A stretch of DNA of 64,000 nt from JAGWBD01 sp965220615 (GTDB lineage Bacteria; Chloroflexota; Anaerolineae; Aggregatilineales; Phototrophicaceae): assembly GCA_965220615.1 (NCBI GenBank), contig CBDCQL010000002.1, positions 1,674,001 to 1,738,000 on the forward strand, read 5' to 3'. Every line of letters begins with the position of its first letter. Positions within the stretch are counted from its first letter, which is position 1. Positions 25,047 to 34,199 of this stretch are shown here, in pieces. The notes under the pieces are model-generated. The model saw only the letters and a program-made list of their open reading frames with translations. It searched no databases and was not told where the DNA came from. Position numbers and translations under genes: made by a program.

Positions 25047-25883
25047 TCAACCCTGCTTCAGAAGCTGGTTTCCACCGGAAAACAAACGGGTCAGCCTTCT
25101 GAGAAACCCGTCTTCTTCTTCGAGCGGGAGGAAGGGGACGTTTTCGCCGTTGAGACGGCGTGCAATGTTGTGATAGGCCAGTCCTGCCCGGGATTCTTCA
25201 TTCAAAACAACCGGCACGCCCTTGTTTGAGGCGGGTACGACGAACTGGTCTTCCGGGACAATGCCAATCATCTTGATGGCGAGAATGTCGGTGACGTCAT
25301 CGGCCGACAGCATCTCGCCCTTGCGTACCATGTCCTGTCGAATGCGATTCAACACCAGCTTGCCGGGCCCCTTGCCGGCGGCCTCCAGCAGTCCGATGAT
25401 TCGGTCCGCATCGCGCACGGCGGAAACTTCCGGGTTCGTCACGATGAGCACCTCATCAGCCGGCGCGATGGCATTGCGGAAGCCACGTTCTATGCCCGCA
25501 GGCGAGTCGATCAGCACATAGTCGACTTCCGGCCGCAGCCAGTCCGATACCTGTATCATGTCCGACTGGCTGACAGCGGACTTGTCGCGCGTCTGCGATG
25601 CCGGAATCAAATGCAGGTCCGGCAGCAGTTTGTGCTTGATCATCGCCTGGCGCAATTTGCAGCGCCCTTCGGCCACGTCCACCAGATTGTAGACAATGCG
25701 GTTTTCCAGGCCCATCACCACGTCCAGGTTGCGCAGGCCGATGTCAGCATCAATGAGTACGACGCGTTTGCCCAGTTGAGCCAGCGCAACCCCTATGTTG
25801 GCAGTGGCCGTGGTCTTGCCAACCCCGCCCTTGCCGGAGGTGACGGTGACAATCTTCCCCCCCATGCCGTTCTCTCCCGCCAT
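25047..25883 (-). CDS. minD: Septum site-determining ATPase MinD
   Basis: A 278-residue ParA/MinD ATPase. The deviant Walker A is GKGGVGKTT, followed by LIDADIGLRNLDVVMG and the switch region DSPAGIERGF. The C-terminal amphipathic membrane-targeting helix is visible (GFLRRLTRLFSGG). ATG 25883 overlaps the minC stop (TGATG) and is preferred over the in-frame GTG and TTG just upstream. It recruits MinC to block FtsZ rings away from midcell. Confidence 0.96.
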   Translation of the reverse strand: MAGENGMGGKIVTVTSGKGGVGKTTATANIGVALAQLGKRVVLIDADIGLRNLDVVMGLENRIVYNLVDVAEGRCKLRQAMIKHKLLPDLHLIPASQTRDKSAVSQSDMIQVSDWLRPEVDYVLIDSPAGIERGFRNAIAPADEVLIVTNPEVSAVRDADRIIGLLEAAGKGPGKLVLNRIRQDMVRKGEMLSADDVTDILAIKMIGIVPEDQFVVPASNKGVPVVLNEESRAGLAYHNIARRLNGENVPFLPLEEEDGFLRRLTRLFSGGNQLLKQG

Positions 25884-26608
25884 CACCAACTCTCTACCTG
25901 TATCCTGCCGTCACGAACAAGGGCAACCTCCGGCGTCGGCGTCTCTGCGTTGTCTGCCGGCGACGTCGCCACCAGACCGGCAATGCGCAATTGCATCGGC
26001 GCCATGTCCAGCGCACAGACTACCGAATCCTCGTCTCCATTGGCACCGGCGTGCACGGTGCCGCGCAAATGTCCCCAAACCATCACGTCGCCCGCCGCGA
26101 TGACTTCGGCGCCCGGGTTGATGTCCCCGTAGACCACAACGTGCCCGTCACCGCGCACGACGCGCCCGGAGCGAATCGTGTGTCGGACAAGAATACCTCC
26201 AGACCCCGAACTGTCCCCGGCACCGGTCTCGGGCTCTTCGTCATCTTCTTCCACAATGCCGGCCAGCGCCGAACCTGCGCTGGTGCGAATGTCCAGCGCT
26301 TCCGTTGAATTGCGGGTGGTCTCGCTTTTGCTCAACACGGCCCACAGGGAAAGTCCCCGGCGTTCCAGCAGGGCCTTGAGTGACGTCAGTTCGTATTTGG
26401 GAACCGGCCGTTCGCCGACTTCCAGAATGATTCGGCCGCCCTCATAGAATTTGCCCTGATCATCAAGGTGACCTGCAAGATCGCCCGTCGTCGCCGTCCA
26501 CTCGACGCCTGGGTCAATCTGTATCAACAGGCCCTCCCGCACCCCCTTGATGGTGAAGGATTTGCCTTCCATTGTCCCTCCGTCAGGCACGGCGTCCTTG
26601 GCGGTCAT
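25883..26608 (-). CDS. minC: Septum site-determining protein MinC
   Basis: A 241-residue FtsZ inhibitor. The C-terminal beta-helical domain is clear (IRSGRVVRGDGHVVVYGDINPGAEVIAAGDVMVWG, cited here as two parts: SGRVVRGDGHVVVYGDINPG and AEVIAAGDVMVWG). The N-terminal FtsZ-binding domain covers about residues 14-105. An acidic linker (VEEDDEEPETGAGD) joins them. It starts a tight minC-minD-minE unit. A TATACT at 26632-26637 may be its own -10. Confidence 0.92.
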   Translation of the reverse strand: MTAKDAVPDGGTMEGKSFTIKGVREGLLIQIDPGVEWTATTGDLAGHLDDQGKFYEGGRIILEVGERPVPKYELTSLKALLERRGLSLWAVLSKSETTRNSTEALDIRTSAGSALAGIVEEDDEEPETGAGDSSGSGGILVRHTIRSGRVVRGDGHVVVYGDINPGAEVIAAGDVMVWGHLRGTVHAGANGDEDSVVCALDMAPMQLRIAGLVATSPADNAETPTPEVALVRDGRIQVESW

Positions 26609-26631
26609 CCCAAAGCCCGCAGGACAGCAGA

Positions 26632-26637
26632 AGTATA
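26632..26637 (-). promoter_or_regulatory. Possible -10 for minCDE-rodA
   Basis: The minus strand reads TATACT directly preceded by TG, about 24 bases before minC. The -35 region is poor (TAGCAT at 17 bases), so this is a weak call. Confidence 0.3.
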
Positions 26638-26657
26638 CACGCGATAATTGACGAATG

Positions 26658-27818
26658 CTATTCGACCAACAGGTGTTGCAGCAGAAGCCAAAGAGGCAAC
26701 AGGGCGTAGATTCCGGTGACGACCCAGGCAGGCCTCAACGCCGGGCCCGGCGCCAGGTGTTCAGACCAGTCGCGGATCGCGTGCACGGCGACCGTCATCC
26801 AGACAATGCCAATCATGTGCAGCGGTAGCAGCAGCACGTCAATGTCGCGCCCAAAGTAGACGAGACCAAAAAGTGCCCAGCAGCCCCAGGCCAGCAGGGT
26901 GACGGTCCCGGTGGCCGGATACCAGCGTGACAGACGCGACAGGCCGAACAGCGCCAGCAAACTGCCCGGAATGCTCAACTGGTCGCGCACAATTTCCAGC
27001 AGGATCAGCCAACGCCCCGCTTCACGCCAGCCATCGGCCAGCAGCCAGGGGAGCACCAGTCCTTCCTCGATCCCCTGTGCCGAAGGGTATAACCACCACT
27101 CCGAACTGAGATAGCGCGATACGATGCCGGACAGCCCAAAAAGACAGGCCAACAGAAGCAGGAGCCAGTACACGCGCGAAAGGCGCACTTTGGACAGTAT
27201 GAGCGCACTGCCGACTGCCGGTACGAAGAGTACAAACAATTGCGTGTTGACAATGCCGATGACGAGCAGAATGAGGATGGCCCAGGCATGGCTCGCTTCG
27301 GGCGCGCCAACCTCGGCGTCATCCGGATGCGGCAGGGCGCGTTGCAAGAGGTCGACCAGCAGCACCAGCAGCCACGCACTGGCCAGAGCTGTCAGTCTCA
27401 GACTGTCCGTTTGTCCCTGCTGCCACCAGAACACCAGCGAAAAGAGCGCCAGAGCGACCACAGCCGCAAGCAGCAGACTGCCTTTCCGACGAAGGAGCAA
27501 CAGGGCCACCAGCGCCGCCAGTGTGGCGAGCGCCAGCAACGGCAGAAGGTCCTGTCGGGATGCGCCACCGGTTTGCGTCCAGAATGCCGGGCTGAAGGCC
27601 AGCGCCAGACAGCCGCACAGGGCGAGCGCTGCGCCAAAGCGGCGGAGCAACATCGCCATGGCCACAATGACCAGGGCCATGCCGCAGGCGCGCAATACGG
27701 GCGTCTCCCCCGGAAACAGAAAAACAACGAGCGCAAGCGCCCCGCCCAGGAGCGCCGGGGCCCACTGGCGCAGTCGCAGCATCAGGTCCCCCTCCGCACG
27801 CGGGACCCACTGCGTCAT
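26658..27818 (-). CDS. Multi-pass membrane protein of unknown function in the mre-min cluster
   Basis: A 386-residue protein with about 10-12 hydrophobic helices and short loops. No family was recognised, and there is no SEDS or MurJ-like motif. ATG 27818 overlaps the mrdA stop (ATGA), so translation is coupled to PBP2. That coupling and its place between mrdA and minC suggest a wall-synthesis or division role, for example handling a lipid-linked substrate. This is inferred from location only. Confidence 0.7.
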   Translation of the reverse strand: MTQWVPRAEGDLMLRLRQWAPALLGGALALVVFLFPGETPVLRACGMALVIVAMAMLLRRFGAALALCGCLALAFSPAFWTQTGGASRQDLLPLLALATLAALVALLLLRRKGSLLLAAVVALALFSLVFWWQQGQTDSLRLTALASAWLLVLLVDLLQRALPHPDDAEVGAPEASHAWAILILLVIGIVNTQLFVLFVPAVGSALILSKVRLSRVYWLLLLLACLFGLSGIVSRYLSSEWWLYPSAQGIEEGLVLPWLLADGWREAGRWLILLEIVRDQLSIPGSLLALFGLSRLSRWYPATGTVTLLAWGCWALFGLVYFGRDIDVLLLPLHMIGIVWMTVAVHAIRDWSEHLAPGPALRPAWVVTGIYALLPLWLLLQHLLVE

Positions 27819-30085
27819 GTGCCGGCGGGCGGAAATGCCAACACTCCACCTCGCTGGTTTTGCAGGCGCAACCATGCTTCCAGGGTTTCGACGACAATGG
27901 GCAGGGCCACCAGTGAACCCTCCCCGCCGTTGTACACAAAGGAAATAATCAGGATTTGCGGGTCATCCGCCGGCGCGTAGGCGGTGAACCAGGCATGCGC
28001 CGGCCAGCTACCCTGAATACAAAGTCCCAGCGGCCGCGCGATGTCATCGCAATACTCCGCCGTGCCGGTCTTGCCGGCCACGTTGATGATCGGCAGGTCG
28101 GCTGGCGTGGCCGTGCCATAGGTCACCGCTCCCCGCAACCCTTCATGGACAATGTCCAGCACGTCGGGGTCCACAAAGGGAGGTTGATAGCGATCGTCGA
28201 AACGCAGGGCATTGCAAACGCGACCATTAAAGGGGTAGTTGAGCGGAATGTGCACGCGATATTCGCGCAACTCTTCCAGAAACGGGTCAGGGTTGATGTC
28301 GACAGTGTTTACATAAGTATCAGGATCGCAGCGGGCCGCGTTGTAAAACCCACTGTCCTGCTCGCAGGTGCAGGCCAGACTCGCCGGGCCCTTCATGATC
28401 ATGTCCTCGATCTGGGTCAGGGCCAGACGCTCGCCCTCCGGGACTTCATCCAGCACCAGATGTCGCAACGCCTGAGGCTGGAAGGAGCGCAGTACGGCGC
28501 CTTCCGCGTCCAGAAAGCTGCTTACGATCGTCGGTTGCCACAGGGTGCCGCCGTTGACGACAGCGGCGACGGTCGAGATGAGTTGCAGCGGGGTAACGTT
28601 CACGAATCCCTGGCCAAAGGCGGCGTTGTAGGTATCGCCCGTCGACCAGTTCTCGCCATGGGTGCGGCGCTTCCAGTCCGGGTCGGGCATGATTCCCGCC
28701 AGTTCGCCGGGCAACTCCACCCCCAGCTCGCTGCCAATCCCCATCGCGGTTGCATAGCGAAACAGGTCCGTGATGCCCAGACCGCCCTCTCTCAGGGTCA
28801 GCGGGCTTAGGTCCGGGTTGCCCCCGCCCACCTGATAGAAAAACACGTCGGAACTGTTGGCCAGCGCCCCGACGATGTTGAGCAGGCCGAAGCCGTCCCG
28901 CTTCCAGTCGAAAAAGGTCTGCGCCTGGGCCTCGTCGTTGGGCGCGTAGCGATTCGGCAGGGTCAGGGAACCCGGGTTGAAAATCGCCGTCTGTGGCGAA
29001 ATGACGTCTTCTTCCAGAACCCCTACGGCGGTTACGATTTTCCAGACCGAGCCGGGCGGATACAGTGAACCGATCGCGTGATTGTTGAGAGGATTCTGAT
29101 CTGCGTTGAGGACCTCAAGATAATAGTCCGCGTCAATGGCGCGCGCGAAACGCGTGTTGTCATAGGTCGGCCAGCTGACCATGGCCAGGACTTCGCCCGT
29201 ATCGGGATGCATGGCGATCACCACGCCGGACTGGGTCTGAACCCGGCCGGCCTGGGCATTGACCAGGTTGATGCGGCGGGTCAGGGCCTCTTCGGCCGCG
29301 ACCTGCAACTCTGTGTCGAGGGTCAGGCGAATGTTCTGTCCGGGCAGGGGTTCACGCCGACTGATTTCACGCAACACCTCGCCGGCCACGTCAACTTCGC
29401 GCAACACGGAGCCGCGCACCCCGCCCAGCTGGTTCTCCATAAAGAATTCCACGCCGGAATAACCAATGCGGTCAAAGAAGGGATTGTAGCCCTGCTCCTG
29501 CAGGCGAACGGCTTCTTCTGCGGGGATGGGGCCCATATAGCCGATGATCTGGGATGTAAGCGCGCCAGTCGGATAGCCGCGCACGCCGCGTATCTCTATG
29601 TCTACGCCGGGCATCCCGATACGCTCTTCAAGGACTTGCATCGCGGCTGAAGCCGGAATGTCCTGCGCCACGACCACCGGTCGAAATGGCGCCAGGCCCT
29701 CACCTTCCTGCACCAGTTCCTCGATGCTGCGGACATTGCGGCCTTCCGCCAGTTCTCTCGTCGGAGGCACGTCCACCAACGCGGAGATCCGCGTGAATAT
29801 TTCAAGGTCCGCCGCTGCCTCACCGGGCAAGCTCGCCGGCACGATTGTCACGTTAAAGGCGGGCACATTGAGCGCCAGGGGAGAACCGAAGCGGTCGAGA
29901 ATGACCCCGCGTGGCGCCCCGACCGGCAGCTCGCTCAGCCGGTTCTCATCGGCCCTTAGCAAGGCATCCGCCTGATTGACCAGTTGCAGTTCGTAAAGGC
30001 GCAGGCCAAAAAGCAGAAATACAGCCAAAACAACGCCCTGAAAGAAAGTAAGGCGCCAGCCCTGAAAGGGTTGCAGCATTTGCAT
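27815..30085 (-). CDS. mrdA: Penicillin-binding protein 2 (class B transpeptidase)
   Basis: A 756-residue class B PBP. It has one N-terminal membrane helix (about 10-30), a pedestal domain, then a transpeptidase domain with the active-site serine in PPGSVWK, the second motif around NSSDVFFY and the third motif AGKTGTAEY. It crosslinks lateral-wall peptidoglycan with RodA. An insert between the second and third motifs (LACTCEQDSGFYNAARCD) adds several cysteines and is not usual in PBP2. ATG 30085 has AAGGGG upstream; ATG 30079 is an alternative. Confidence 0.93.
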   Translation of the reverse strand: MQMLQPFQGWRLTFFQGVVLAVFLLFGLRLYELQLVNQADALLRADENRLSELPVGAPRGVILDRFGSPLALNVPAFNVTIVPASLPGEAAADLEIFTRISALVDVPPTRELAEGRNVRSIEELVQEGEGLAPFRPVVVAQDIPASAAMQVLEERIGMPGVDIEIRGVRGYPTGALTSQIIGYMGPIPAEEAVRLQEQGYNPFFDRIGYSGVEFFMENQLGGVRGSVLREVDVAGEVLREISRREPLPGQNIRLTLDTELQVAAEEALTRRINLVNAQAGRVQTQSGVVIAMHPDTGEVLAMVSWPTYDNTRFARAIDADYYLEVLNADQNPLNNHAIGSLYPPGSVWKIVTAVGVLEEDVISPQTAIFNPGSLTLPNRYAPNDEAQAQTFFDWKRDGFGLLNIVGALANSSDVFFYQVGGGNPDLSPLTLREGGLGITDLFRYATAMGIGSELGVELPGELAGIMPDPDWKRRTHGENWSTGDTYNAAFGQGFVNVTPLQLISTVAAVVNGGTLWQPTIVSSFLDAEGAVLRSFQPQALRHLVLDEVPEGERLALTQIEDMIMKGPASLACTCEQDSGFYNAARCDPDTYVNTVDINPDPFLEELREYRVHIPLNYPFNGRVCNALRFDDRYQPPFVDPDVLDIVHEGLRGAVTYGTATPADLPIINVAGKTGTAEYCDDIARPLGLCIQGSWPAHAWFTAYAPADDPQILIISFVYNGGEGSLVALPIVVETLEAWLRLQNQRGGVLAFPPAGT

Positions 30086-30107
30086 CAGAAGCGGCCCCTT
30101 GCCAGCA

Positions 30108-30611
30108 TCAGCGGGCGACCAGCTGGCGCGCTTCAACGCGGCGTTGCACGAAGCGCAGCACAGCAAAGACCGGCAGGATCAGTGCGAAATTGTAAACCAC
30201 TGTCGGGAAAATGACATAGCCCAGGTCGTCCAGAAAGTCCACCGTAAACCCCTGGAACGCGAAAAGCGTCCACATCAGCAACTGTTGTGCCAACGTCCCC
30301 ACTCCCGCGAGCAACAGCAGGGTCAGCAGGCCGGCGCGACTGAATTGCTCGGTCAGGACATTCACCACAAAGACCAGCAACACGAGGCCGATGACGGACT
30401 GACCCGTAGGCGCCAGCGACAGCAGGTCCTGCATGATGCCGCCCGTGAACGCCCAGGCAACACCCTCCGCCAGAGGCGCGCGCAGGGCCCATGCCAGCAC
30501 GCACAGGAATACCAGGTCCGGCCCGCCATCCCACAGGCGGATCTGTGGCACAAGCGTCGTCTGCAAGGCCACGGCCAGCAGAAGTACCGGCAGTCCGACC
30601 CAGGGGCCCAT
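30108..30611 (-). CDS. mreD: Rod shape-determining protein MreD
   Basis: A 167-residue integral membrane protein with five or six helices, starting MGPWVGLPVLLLAVALQTTL. The loop RAPLAEGVAWAFTGGIMQDLLSLAPTGQS fits MreD. It lies seven bases after mreC and 23 bases before mrdA. The family is variable, so position supports the call as much as sequence. It completes the elongasome scaffold with MreB and MreC. Confidence 0.9.
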   Translation of the reverse strand: MGPWVGLPVLLLAVALQTTLVPQIRLWDGGPDLVFLCVLAWALRAPLAEGVAWAFTGGIMQDLLSLAPTGQSVIGLVLLVFVVNVLTEQFSRAGLLTLLLLAGVGTLAQQLLMWTLFAFQGFTVDFLDDLGYVIFPTVVYNFALILPVFAVLRFVQRRVEARQLVAR

Positions 30612-30618
30612 GTCCGCC

Positions 30619-31467
30619 TCAGTTCTCCATCACGTCAAATACGGCGGGGTCGATGGGCTCGAAGCTGGTCATGACAAGCACGACTTCCAGTTCGTCGAAA
30701 TTGTTAAAGCTGATGACTTCGGCTTCCTGAAACAACTCGAATTGAAACTGGCGCGAACTGGCCACCTGACCGATAACAATATCCGGCGGGAAATTCCCTC
30801 CAAGGCCAGAGGTCAGCACCAGATCACCGACGACAATGCTCTCGCCGGGCGGCACCAGCGTAAGGCGCAGGCTGCCCGAAAGCTGGCCCCGTAAACTCCC
30901 CTGTACCCGCGTGCCCTGCAGTCGCGCGCTGACCGCGCTGTCCCGGTCGGTGACCAGCAGGATACGCGATGCATTGGCGCTGATTTCCAGCACGCGCCCA
31001 ACGAGCCCCTGGGCCGTAACTACCGGCATCCCGACGGCGATGCCATCGCGCGTGCCCCGGTTGACGGTGATGCTGCGGCGCAGGCCGGTCTGGTCGTTGC
31101 TGATGACGTCCGCGGTCACAAACTCCTGGCTGGCGGCCGTGCCGGCATAGTCCAGTAACTCGGCCAGTCGTTCGTAGTCCCTGGCGATTTCCCGTAGTTC
31201 GACCAGTTCCGCCGTCAGGTCCGCCAGGGCGTCCTCAAGCGCGGCGTTTCTTTGTTGCAGGGTTTGCAATTGCGCCAGATCGCTGACGCCGCCGGTAAGC
31301 GTCAGCGTGGCTTCATTCAGCGCGCCGGTCAGCAGGTTGAGTGGAATGGATGCCACTTCTTCCAGCGGGCCCAGCAATCCGGCACTGCTTAGCCCGATGA
31401 GCAAGAGACTCAGCGACAGACAGAAAACCAGAAACAGTATGCGGTTGGCGCGCCAGGCGCGAACCAT
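30619..31467 (-). CDS. mreC: Rod shape-determining protein MreC
   Basis: A 282-residue protein with one N-terminal membrane helix, a coiled coil (about 65-110, LQTLQQRNAALEDALADL) and two beta barrels. Typical MreC sequence includes VNRGTRDGIAVGMPVV, GLVGRVLEI and VVGDLVLTSGLGGNFP. It joins MreB, MreD and PBP2 outside the membrane. An 84-base gap after mreB holds its own extended -10. The ATG follows GGGAGGGG. Confidence 0.94.
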   Translation of the reverse strand: MVRAWRANRILFLVFCLSLSLLLIGLSSAGLLGPLEEVASIPLNLLTGALNEATLTLTGGVSDLAQLQTLQQRNAALEDALADLTAELVELREIARDYERLAELLDYAGTAASQEFVTADVISNDQTGLRRSITVNRGTRDGIAVGMPVVTAQGLVGRVLEISANASRILLVTDRDSAVSARLQGTRVQGSLRGQLSGSLRLTLVPPGESIVVGDLVLTSGLGGNFPPDIVIGQVASSRQFQFELFQEAEVISFNNFDELEVVLVMTSFEPIDPAVFDVMEN

Positions 31468-31496
31468 CGGCCCCTCCCGCGGGACTGCCTGCGTTC

Positions 31497-31505
31497 AGTA
31501 TAGCA
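31497..31505 (-). promoter_or_regulatory. Extended -10 promoter for mreC
   Basis: The minus strand reads TGCTATACT, 30 bases before the mreC ATG, with no -35 match. It would allow mreCD-mrdA expression separate from mreB. Confidence 0.55.
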
Positions 31506-31551
31506 GAGCGGCGCGCCCGGCCGCGCATTGTCAGACGTTTAAGTGAGAAAA

Positions 31552-32613
31552 TCAGTGGCGCGTGCTGCCGCGTTCCAGGCCGGCCAGCAGACGACGAAGG
31601 TTGTTGTAGTCTTCCAGCACGCGCCCGGCGCCGCGAGCGACGCAGGTGGCGGCATCCTCGGCCAGCCACACGCGGATGTTTACTTCCTCCGCCATCCGCT
31701 GCGGCAGGCCCATCAACTGGCTGGCTCCGCCCGCCATGCAAATCCCGCTTTCCATCAGGTCCGCGACAAGTTCTGGCGGTGTGTCGTCGAGGGCGTCCTT
31801 AACCGTGTCCACCAGGATTTCTACCGAGCCGGCGATCGCCTCCCGGATTTCGATCGAACTGACTTCCACGGCGGTCGGCAACCCCGTCACCAGATGACGC
31901 CCCTTCACGTTCATGACACGTTCGTTGGGCAGGGGCGAAGCGGAGCCGATCTCCAGCTTCACCTTTTCGGCGGTCGGCTCGCCGATCAGCAGGTTGTGGC
32001 GCGCCCGCATGTGTTCCACGATATCTTCATCCATCTCGTCGCCGGCGACGCGGATGGAGCGACTGATGACGATGCCGCCCAGCGAGAAAAGGGCGATTTC
32101 GGTTGTGCCGCCACCGATATCGATCATCATGCTGCCGCGCGTCTCCTGCACGGGCAGACCGGCGCCGACGGCCGCCGCCACAGGTTCCTCAATCAGCCAT
32201 GCCTCGCGCGCACCGGCGCTGATGGCCGCATCGAAGACCGCGCGTTTCTCCACTTCGGTGACCCCGCTGGGAATGCCAACCACCACCCGCGGTCGCGGGA
32301 TCGGCACCCAGACCTGTTCGTGCGCCTTGCTGATCAGGTGATGCAGCATGGCTTCCGTAACTTCGAATTCGCTGATCACGCCGTCGCGAACGGGCCGCAC
32401 GACGATGATGTCGCGGGGGTTCTTGCTCCACATTTCCTTGGCGCGCACACCCACCTCAATCGGGCGCCGCGTCTTGCGTTCAAGCGCCACGAAGGATGGT
32501 TCGTTTATAACGATGCCCTTGCCGCGAACGCTGACCAGTGTGTTGGCTGTACCAAGGTCTATGCCGATGTCAAGGGAGAACAGTCCAAGGAAATAGTCAA
32601 GCGGACTGAGCAC
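31552..32613 (-). CDS. mreB: Actin-like rod shape protein MreB
   Basis: A 353-residue bacterial actin. Nucleotide-binding motifs are DIGIDLGTANTLV (phosphate 1), IDIGGGTTE (phosphate 2) and MAGGASQLMGLP (adenosine). It forms membrane-associated filaments steering the elongasome. The start is GTG 32613 with AGGAG seven bases upstream. It is first in the shape cluster and is divergent from tilS. Confidence 0.96.
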   Translation of the reverse strand: MLSPLDYFLGLFSLDIGIDLGTANTLVSVRGKGIVINEPSFVALERKTRRPIEVGVRAKEMWSKNPRDIIVVRPVRDGVISEFEVTEAMLHHLISKAHEQVWVPIPRPRVVVGIPSGVTEVEKRAVFDAAISAGAREAWLIEEPVAAAVGAGLPVQETRGSMMIDIGGGTTEIALFSLGGIVISRSIRVAGDEMDEDIVEHMRARHNLLIGEPTAEKVKLEIGSASPLPNERVMNVKGRHLVTGLPTAVEVSSIEIREAIAGSVEILVDTVKDALDDTPPELVADLMESGICMAGGASQLMGLPQRMAEEVNIRVWLAEDAATCVARGAGRVLEDYNNLRRLLAGLERGSTRH

Positions 32614-32641
32614 GCGGGACTCCTGCTACCAGTGAGCGGGG

Positions 32642-32650
32642 ATTATAGCA
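32642..32650 (-). promoter_or_regulatory. Extended -10 promoter for mreB
   Basis: The minus strand reads TGCTATAAT, a perfect extended -10, 28 bases before the mreB GTG. No -35 is needed for this class and none is seen. Confidence 0.7.
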
Positions 32651-32726
32651 CAGGACACATTAACGAATTGTTTGTGCTACCATGGGCCGGCTCATGGGGC
32701 CCTTCGGTCGTGTGACCGCTTCTGCC

Positions 32727-34133
32727 ATGGACCTTCTGCAACACAGCGCCCGTATTCTTGTTCAGCACTGCCACCTCACGCAAGGCAGCCGCCTGTTGCT
32801 GGCGGTCTCCGGCGGCAACGATTCGCTGGTCATGCTGCACCTGCTGCACAGCTTGCATTCCGACCTTGGGCTGGAATTGCACGTCGCCAGTATGGATCAC
32901 GGGATGCGCGGCCAGGAAGGTTCTGACGATGCATCCTTTGTGCGTCAACAGGCAGAAGCACTGGGCCTGGAATTCACCCTGGGGTCCGCCGCAGGGCTGC
33001 GCAGCGAAGCCGATGCCCGCCGCGCCCGCTATGAGTTTCTGGCGGACGCCGCAAGGCAGGTAGGTGCGTCGTACGTCGTCACGGCCCACCACGCGGACGA
33101 CCAGGTGGAAACGGTGCTGCTCAGCCTGCTGCGGGGCAGCGGTCTGCGCGGTCTGGCCGGCATGCGCCATCGGGCGGAACTTCCCGGTCACCCTCAACTG
33201 ACCCTGCTGCGCCCCTTCCTCGATGTTCCCCGCCGTGAACTGCGCGCCTGGGGGCGTGCACAGGGGCTTGAACCGCGGCAGGACGCCAGCAATGACGATC
33301 GGGAACTGCGACGCAACCGCCTGCGCCATGACATCCTGCCCCTCTTGCGGGATTTCGATCCACGGGTTGACCGATCGCTCCTGCGTTTGTCAGAAACCGC
33401 CGCCCGGGACTACGATTTCGTACAGCAGCAACTGGATGAGTCCGCAGGGAAGGATTTGCGCCACTCGCAACAGCGGATTCGCCTGTCACGATCGACGTTC
33501 AACGCCCTGCATCCCGCTCTGCAAAGGCACCTCGCCCTGAACGCCCTGCGGGATCTGGGCAGCACAGAGGTCGGCGCCAATCACGTGGTGGACCTGGTGT
33601 CACTGGCTGTTTCGGGCCGCACGGGTCAGGCCTGTAGCCTGCCGGGAGGGATCCGGCTGCGAATCGAGTACGGAGACCTGGTTTTCGAACGCATCAGCGC
33701 AAACGAGGAATGGTCGGGGCCTCTGCTGACGGAGCGGAAAGCGTTGGCTGTCCGCCTTCCGGGAACGACAGCCCTGCCCGGCCAGCCCTGGCAGCTCGTC
33801 ATCAGCAGGCAGCGCATGACCGGCGCAGACACCTGGCAGTGCCTCAGCCTGCCACCGGCAGCCAGAGTCACGCTGGACACCCGCAGGCCGGGCGATCGAT
33901 TTCATCCGCCGGAATTAAACGGGCATTCCCAATCGCTGAAGAAATGGATGATAAACCGCCAGCTTCCCCGAGCCGTCAGGATGAGGATTCCCCTGTTGCG
34001 GGTTGACGGCCAGATTGCCGCAGTCTTTGCCGGGAGCAGTATCTCACCCTCCAGACGCTTTGTCGCTAGGGACAGGGACGCAAACGCCTTGTTCTGCGCA
34101 ATTTGTCAGATTTCTGGCTCAACATCGGAGTAA
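32727..34133 (+). CDS. tilS: tRNA(Ile)-lysidine synthase
   Basis: A 468-residue enzyme that converts the CAU anticodon wobble cytidine to lysidine, making tRNA-Ile decode AUA. The PP-loop reads SGGNDSLVM, with MDHGMRGQEG and TAHHADDQVETVLLSLLRG following. The C-terminal TilS_C domain has RRPGDRFHPPELNG and LKKWMINRQLPRAVR. ATG 32727 gives the usual N-terminus; in-frame ATGs at 32682 and 32694 would add 11-15 residues. No clear ribosome site marks any of them. Confidence 0.93.
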   Translation: MDLLQHSARILVQHCHLTQGSRLLLAVSGGNDSLVMLHLLHSLHSDLGLELHVASMDHGMRGQEGSDDASFVRQQAEALGLEFTLGSAAGLRSEADARRARYEFLADAARQVGASYVVTAHHADDQVETVLLSLLRGSGLRGLAGMRHRAELPGHPQLTLLRPFLDVPRRELRAWGRAQGLEPRQDASNDDRELRRNRLRHDILPLLRDFDPRVDRSLLRLSETAARDYDFVQQQLDESAGKDLRHSQQRIRLSRSTFNALHPALQRHLALNALRDLGSTEVGANHVVDLVSLAVSGRTGQACSLPGGIRLRIEYGDLVFERISANEEWSGPLLTERKALAVRLPGTTALPGQPWQLVISRQRMTGADTWQCLSLPPAARVTLDTRRPGDRFHPPELNGHSQSLKKWMINRQLPRAVRMRIPLLRVDGQIAAVFAGSSISPSRRFVARDRDANALFCAICQISGSTSE

Positions 34134-34135
34134 CG

Positions 34136-34164
34136 TTTACAATTGTCTGACAAGACGTTAGGCT
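34136..34164 (+). promoter_or_regulatory. Promoter and palindrome before the response regulator
   Basis: TTTACA at 34136-34141, a 17-base spacer and TAGGCT at 34159-34164. Between them lies an 11-base palindrome, TTGTCTGACAA (34143-34153), a plausible operator for a regulator contacting the spacer. Confidence 0.5.
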
Positions 34165-34199
34165 GGAAGCAGAGAAGGCAGGACAAGGCAGACGACAAC

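Noticed and set aside
32682..32726. Longer tilS start
   Set aside because: The extra residues (MGRLMGPFGRVTASA) do not resemble TilS N-termini and no ribosome site supports them; not fully excluded.
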